A DNA stretch of 64,000 nucleotides from Amycolatopsis suaedae (GTDB lineage Bacteria > Actinomycetota > Actinomycetes > Mycobacteriales > Pseudonocardiaceae): NCBI RefSeq assembly GCF_004214935.1, contig NZ_SFCC01000015.1:1-64000 (forward strand), given 5' to 3'. Made by a program: the position numbers and the translations under genes. Positions 63,105 through 64,000 of this stretch are shown piece by piece. Numbering within the stretch: the first letter of the stretch is position 1; each line of letters starts with the position of its first letter. The notes beneath the pieces are model-generated. The model worked only from the letters and a program-made list of their open reading frames with translations, ran no database searches and had not been told where the DNA came from.

Positions 63105-64000
63105 TCGATTTCCGGTTGGACGAGGAGTACGAGGCACTGCGCAAGACCGTCCAGGACTTCGCGCAGTCCGAGGTGGCGCCCGTCATCGGCGGGTTCTACG
63201 AGCGGGAGGAGTTCCCGTACGACATCATCGCGCGGATGGCCTCCATGGGCCTGTTCGGACTGCCGATCTCCGAGGAGTACGGCGGTATGGGCGGTGACTA
63301 CTTCGCGCTGTGCCTGGCGCTGGAGGAACTGGCCAGGGTCGACTCGTCGGTCGCCATCACGCTGGAGGCGGGCGTTTCCCTGGGCTCCATGCCGATCTAC
63401 CGGTTCGGCTCGGCCGAGCAGAAGCAGCGGTGGCTGCCGGAGCTGGCCGCGGGCACCGCACTGGGCGCGTTCGGGCTGACCGAACCCGGCGGCGGGTCCG
63501 ACGCCGGTGCCACCCGCACCACGGCGAAACTCGTCGACGGTGAGTGGGTGATCAACGGCAGCAAGTCGTTCATCACCAACTCCGGCACCGACATCACCAA
63601 GCTCGTCACCGTCACCGCGGTCACCGGGCAGAAGCCGGACGGTGGCAAGGAGATCTCCGCGATCATCGTGCCGTCCGGCACGCCCGGGTTCACCGTGGCG
63701 CCGAAGTACTCCAAGGTCGGCTGGAACGCCTCCGACACGCACGAGCTGGCGTTCGACGACTGCCGCGTCCCCGAGGAGAACCTGGTCGGCGAGCGCGGCC
63801 GCGGGTACGCGCAGTTCCTGTCCATTCTGGACGAAGGCAGGGTCGCCATCGCGGCACTGGGCGTCGGGCTGGCCCAGGGCTGCGTGGACGAGTGCCTGCG
63901 GTATGTCGGCGAGCGTGAGGCGTTCGGCAACAAGATCGGTGCCTACCAGGCGATCCAGTTCAAGATCGCGGACATGGAGACCAGGGCGCACACCGCCCGG
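63101..64000 (+). CDS. Acyl-CoA dehydrogenase (isovaleryl-CoA type), cut by window end
   Basis: The first 300 residues are present. Motifs are MIDFRLDEEYEALRKTV, GLPISEEYGGMGGDY, FGLTEPGGGSDAGATRTTA (FAD-binding) and GWNASDTHELAFDDCRVPEENLVG. By position with accD1-accA1 it matches FadE19-type enzymes that oxidise isovaleryl-CoA or 2-methyl-branched acyl-CoA. The start overlaps the accA1 stop (ATGA). The catalytic Glu region lies beyond the window. Confidence 0.92.
   Translation, partial: MIDFRLDEEYEALRKTVQDFAQSEVAPVIGGFYEREEFPYDIIARMASMGLFGLPISEEYGGMGGDYFALCLALEELARVDSSVAITLEAGVSLGSMPIYRFGSAEQKQRWLPELAAGTALGAFGLTEPGGGSDAGATRTTAKLVDGEWVINGSKSFITNSGTDITKLVTVTAVTGQKPDGGKEISAIIVPSGTPGFTVAPKYSKVGWNASDTHELAFDDCRVPEENLVGERGRGYAQFLSILDEGRVAIAALGVGLAQGCVDECLRYVGEREAFGNKIGAYQAIQFKIADMETRAHTAR

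Overview
The window is high-GC (about 70 percent) actinobacterial chromosome. The gene content points to the family Pseudonocardiaceae, most likely Amycolatopsis or a close relative. Three things support this: a comF-hpf-secA block followed by a sigR-rsrA-pdtaS-whiB1 block in mycobacterium-like order, an EspG/WXG-like/DUF3558/PPE-like type VII secretion gene set, and families of GTGAAGG-type intergenic inverted repeats. Species assignment is inference; no rRNA or tRNA gene was seen.

Layout. 1-8.7 kb: a repeat copy, comF, hpf, secA, an Rv3235-like gene, a TrmH-type RNA methyltransferase, a WS/DGAT-type acyltransferase and a DUF6912-like gene. 8.8-16.1 kb: pruA, a NarL-type two-component system with a large secreted hydrolase downstream, and two paralogous lipoproteins. 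16.2-26.9 kb: rsgA, an SRAP protein, a hydrolase, a YbaK protein, sigR-rsrA with a SigR-type promoter, the 24-residue ribosomal protein bL37, pdtaS, whiB1 with two CRP-like sites, a lipid kinase, a membrane protein, a GNAT enzyme, a phosphatase, a DUF4442 protein and a secreted protein. 26.9-34.4 kb: an EvaD-like sugar epimerase, malic enzyme, a branched-polyamine-synthase-like protein and a complete OpuC-type osmolyte ABC transporter. 34.4-41.2 kb: a subtilisin-like protease, the ESX-associated gene set and two tandem lipoproteins. 41.2-50 kb: kgd (2-oxoglutarate decarboxylase), a YbaB-SUKH pair and a 1236-residue fused ABC exporter. 50-58.2 kb: an ABC-2 transporter, a candidate small RNA, ald with its PucR-type regulator, a VOC protein, a membrane protein, an ankyrin protein with its partner, and a TetR regulator. 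58.2-64 kb: an SGNH hydrolase, the largest repeat copy, and the start of a leucine-catabolism operon (accD1, accA1, acyl-CoA dehydrogenase) running off the end.

Several regulatory circuits can be read from the sequence. SigR appears to control its own gene from GGGAAT-N18-GTT, with a long and a short isoform. CRP-like dyads precede whiB1. Two near-identical 18-bp boxes lie between the PucR regulator and ald. The TetR regulator at 58 kb has a perfect GTTAGCGATCGCTAAC palindrome at its own start, and a related site precedes accD1. Three genes have a TANNNT -10 box exactly 6 nt before the start codon, indicating leaderless transcripts.

The least explained signal is a family of mosaic intergenic repeats (1-138, 24355-24584, 52515-52575, 59179-59435, with a related stand-alone hairpin at 14181-14229). 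They share 20-22 bp terminal inverted repeats, carry exchangeable internal hairpin modules, and sit at gene ends.
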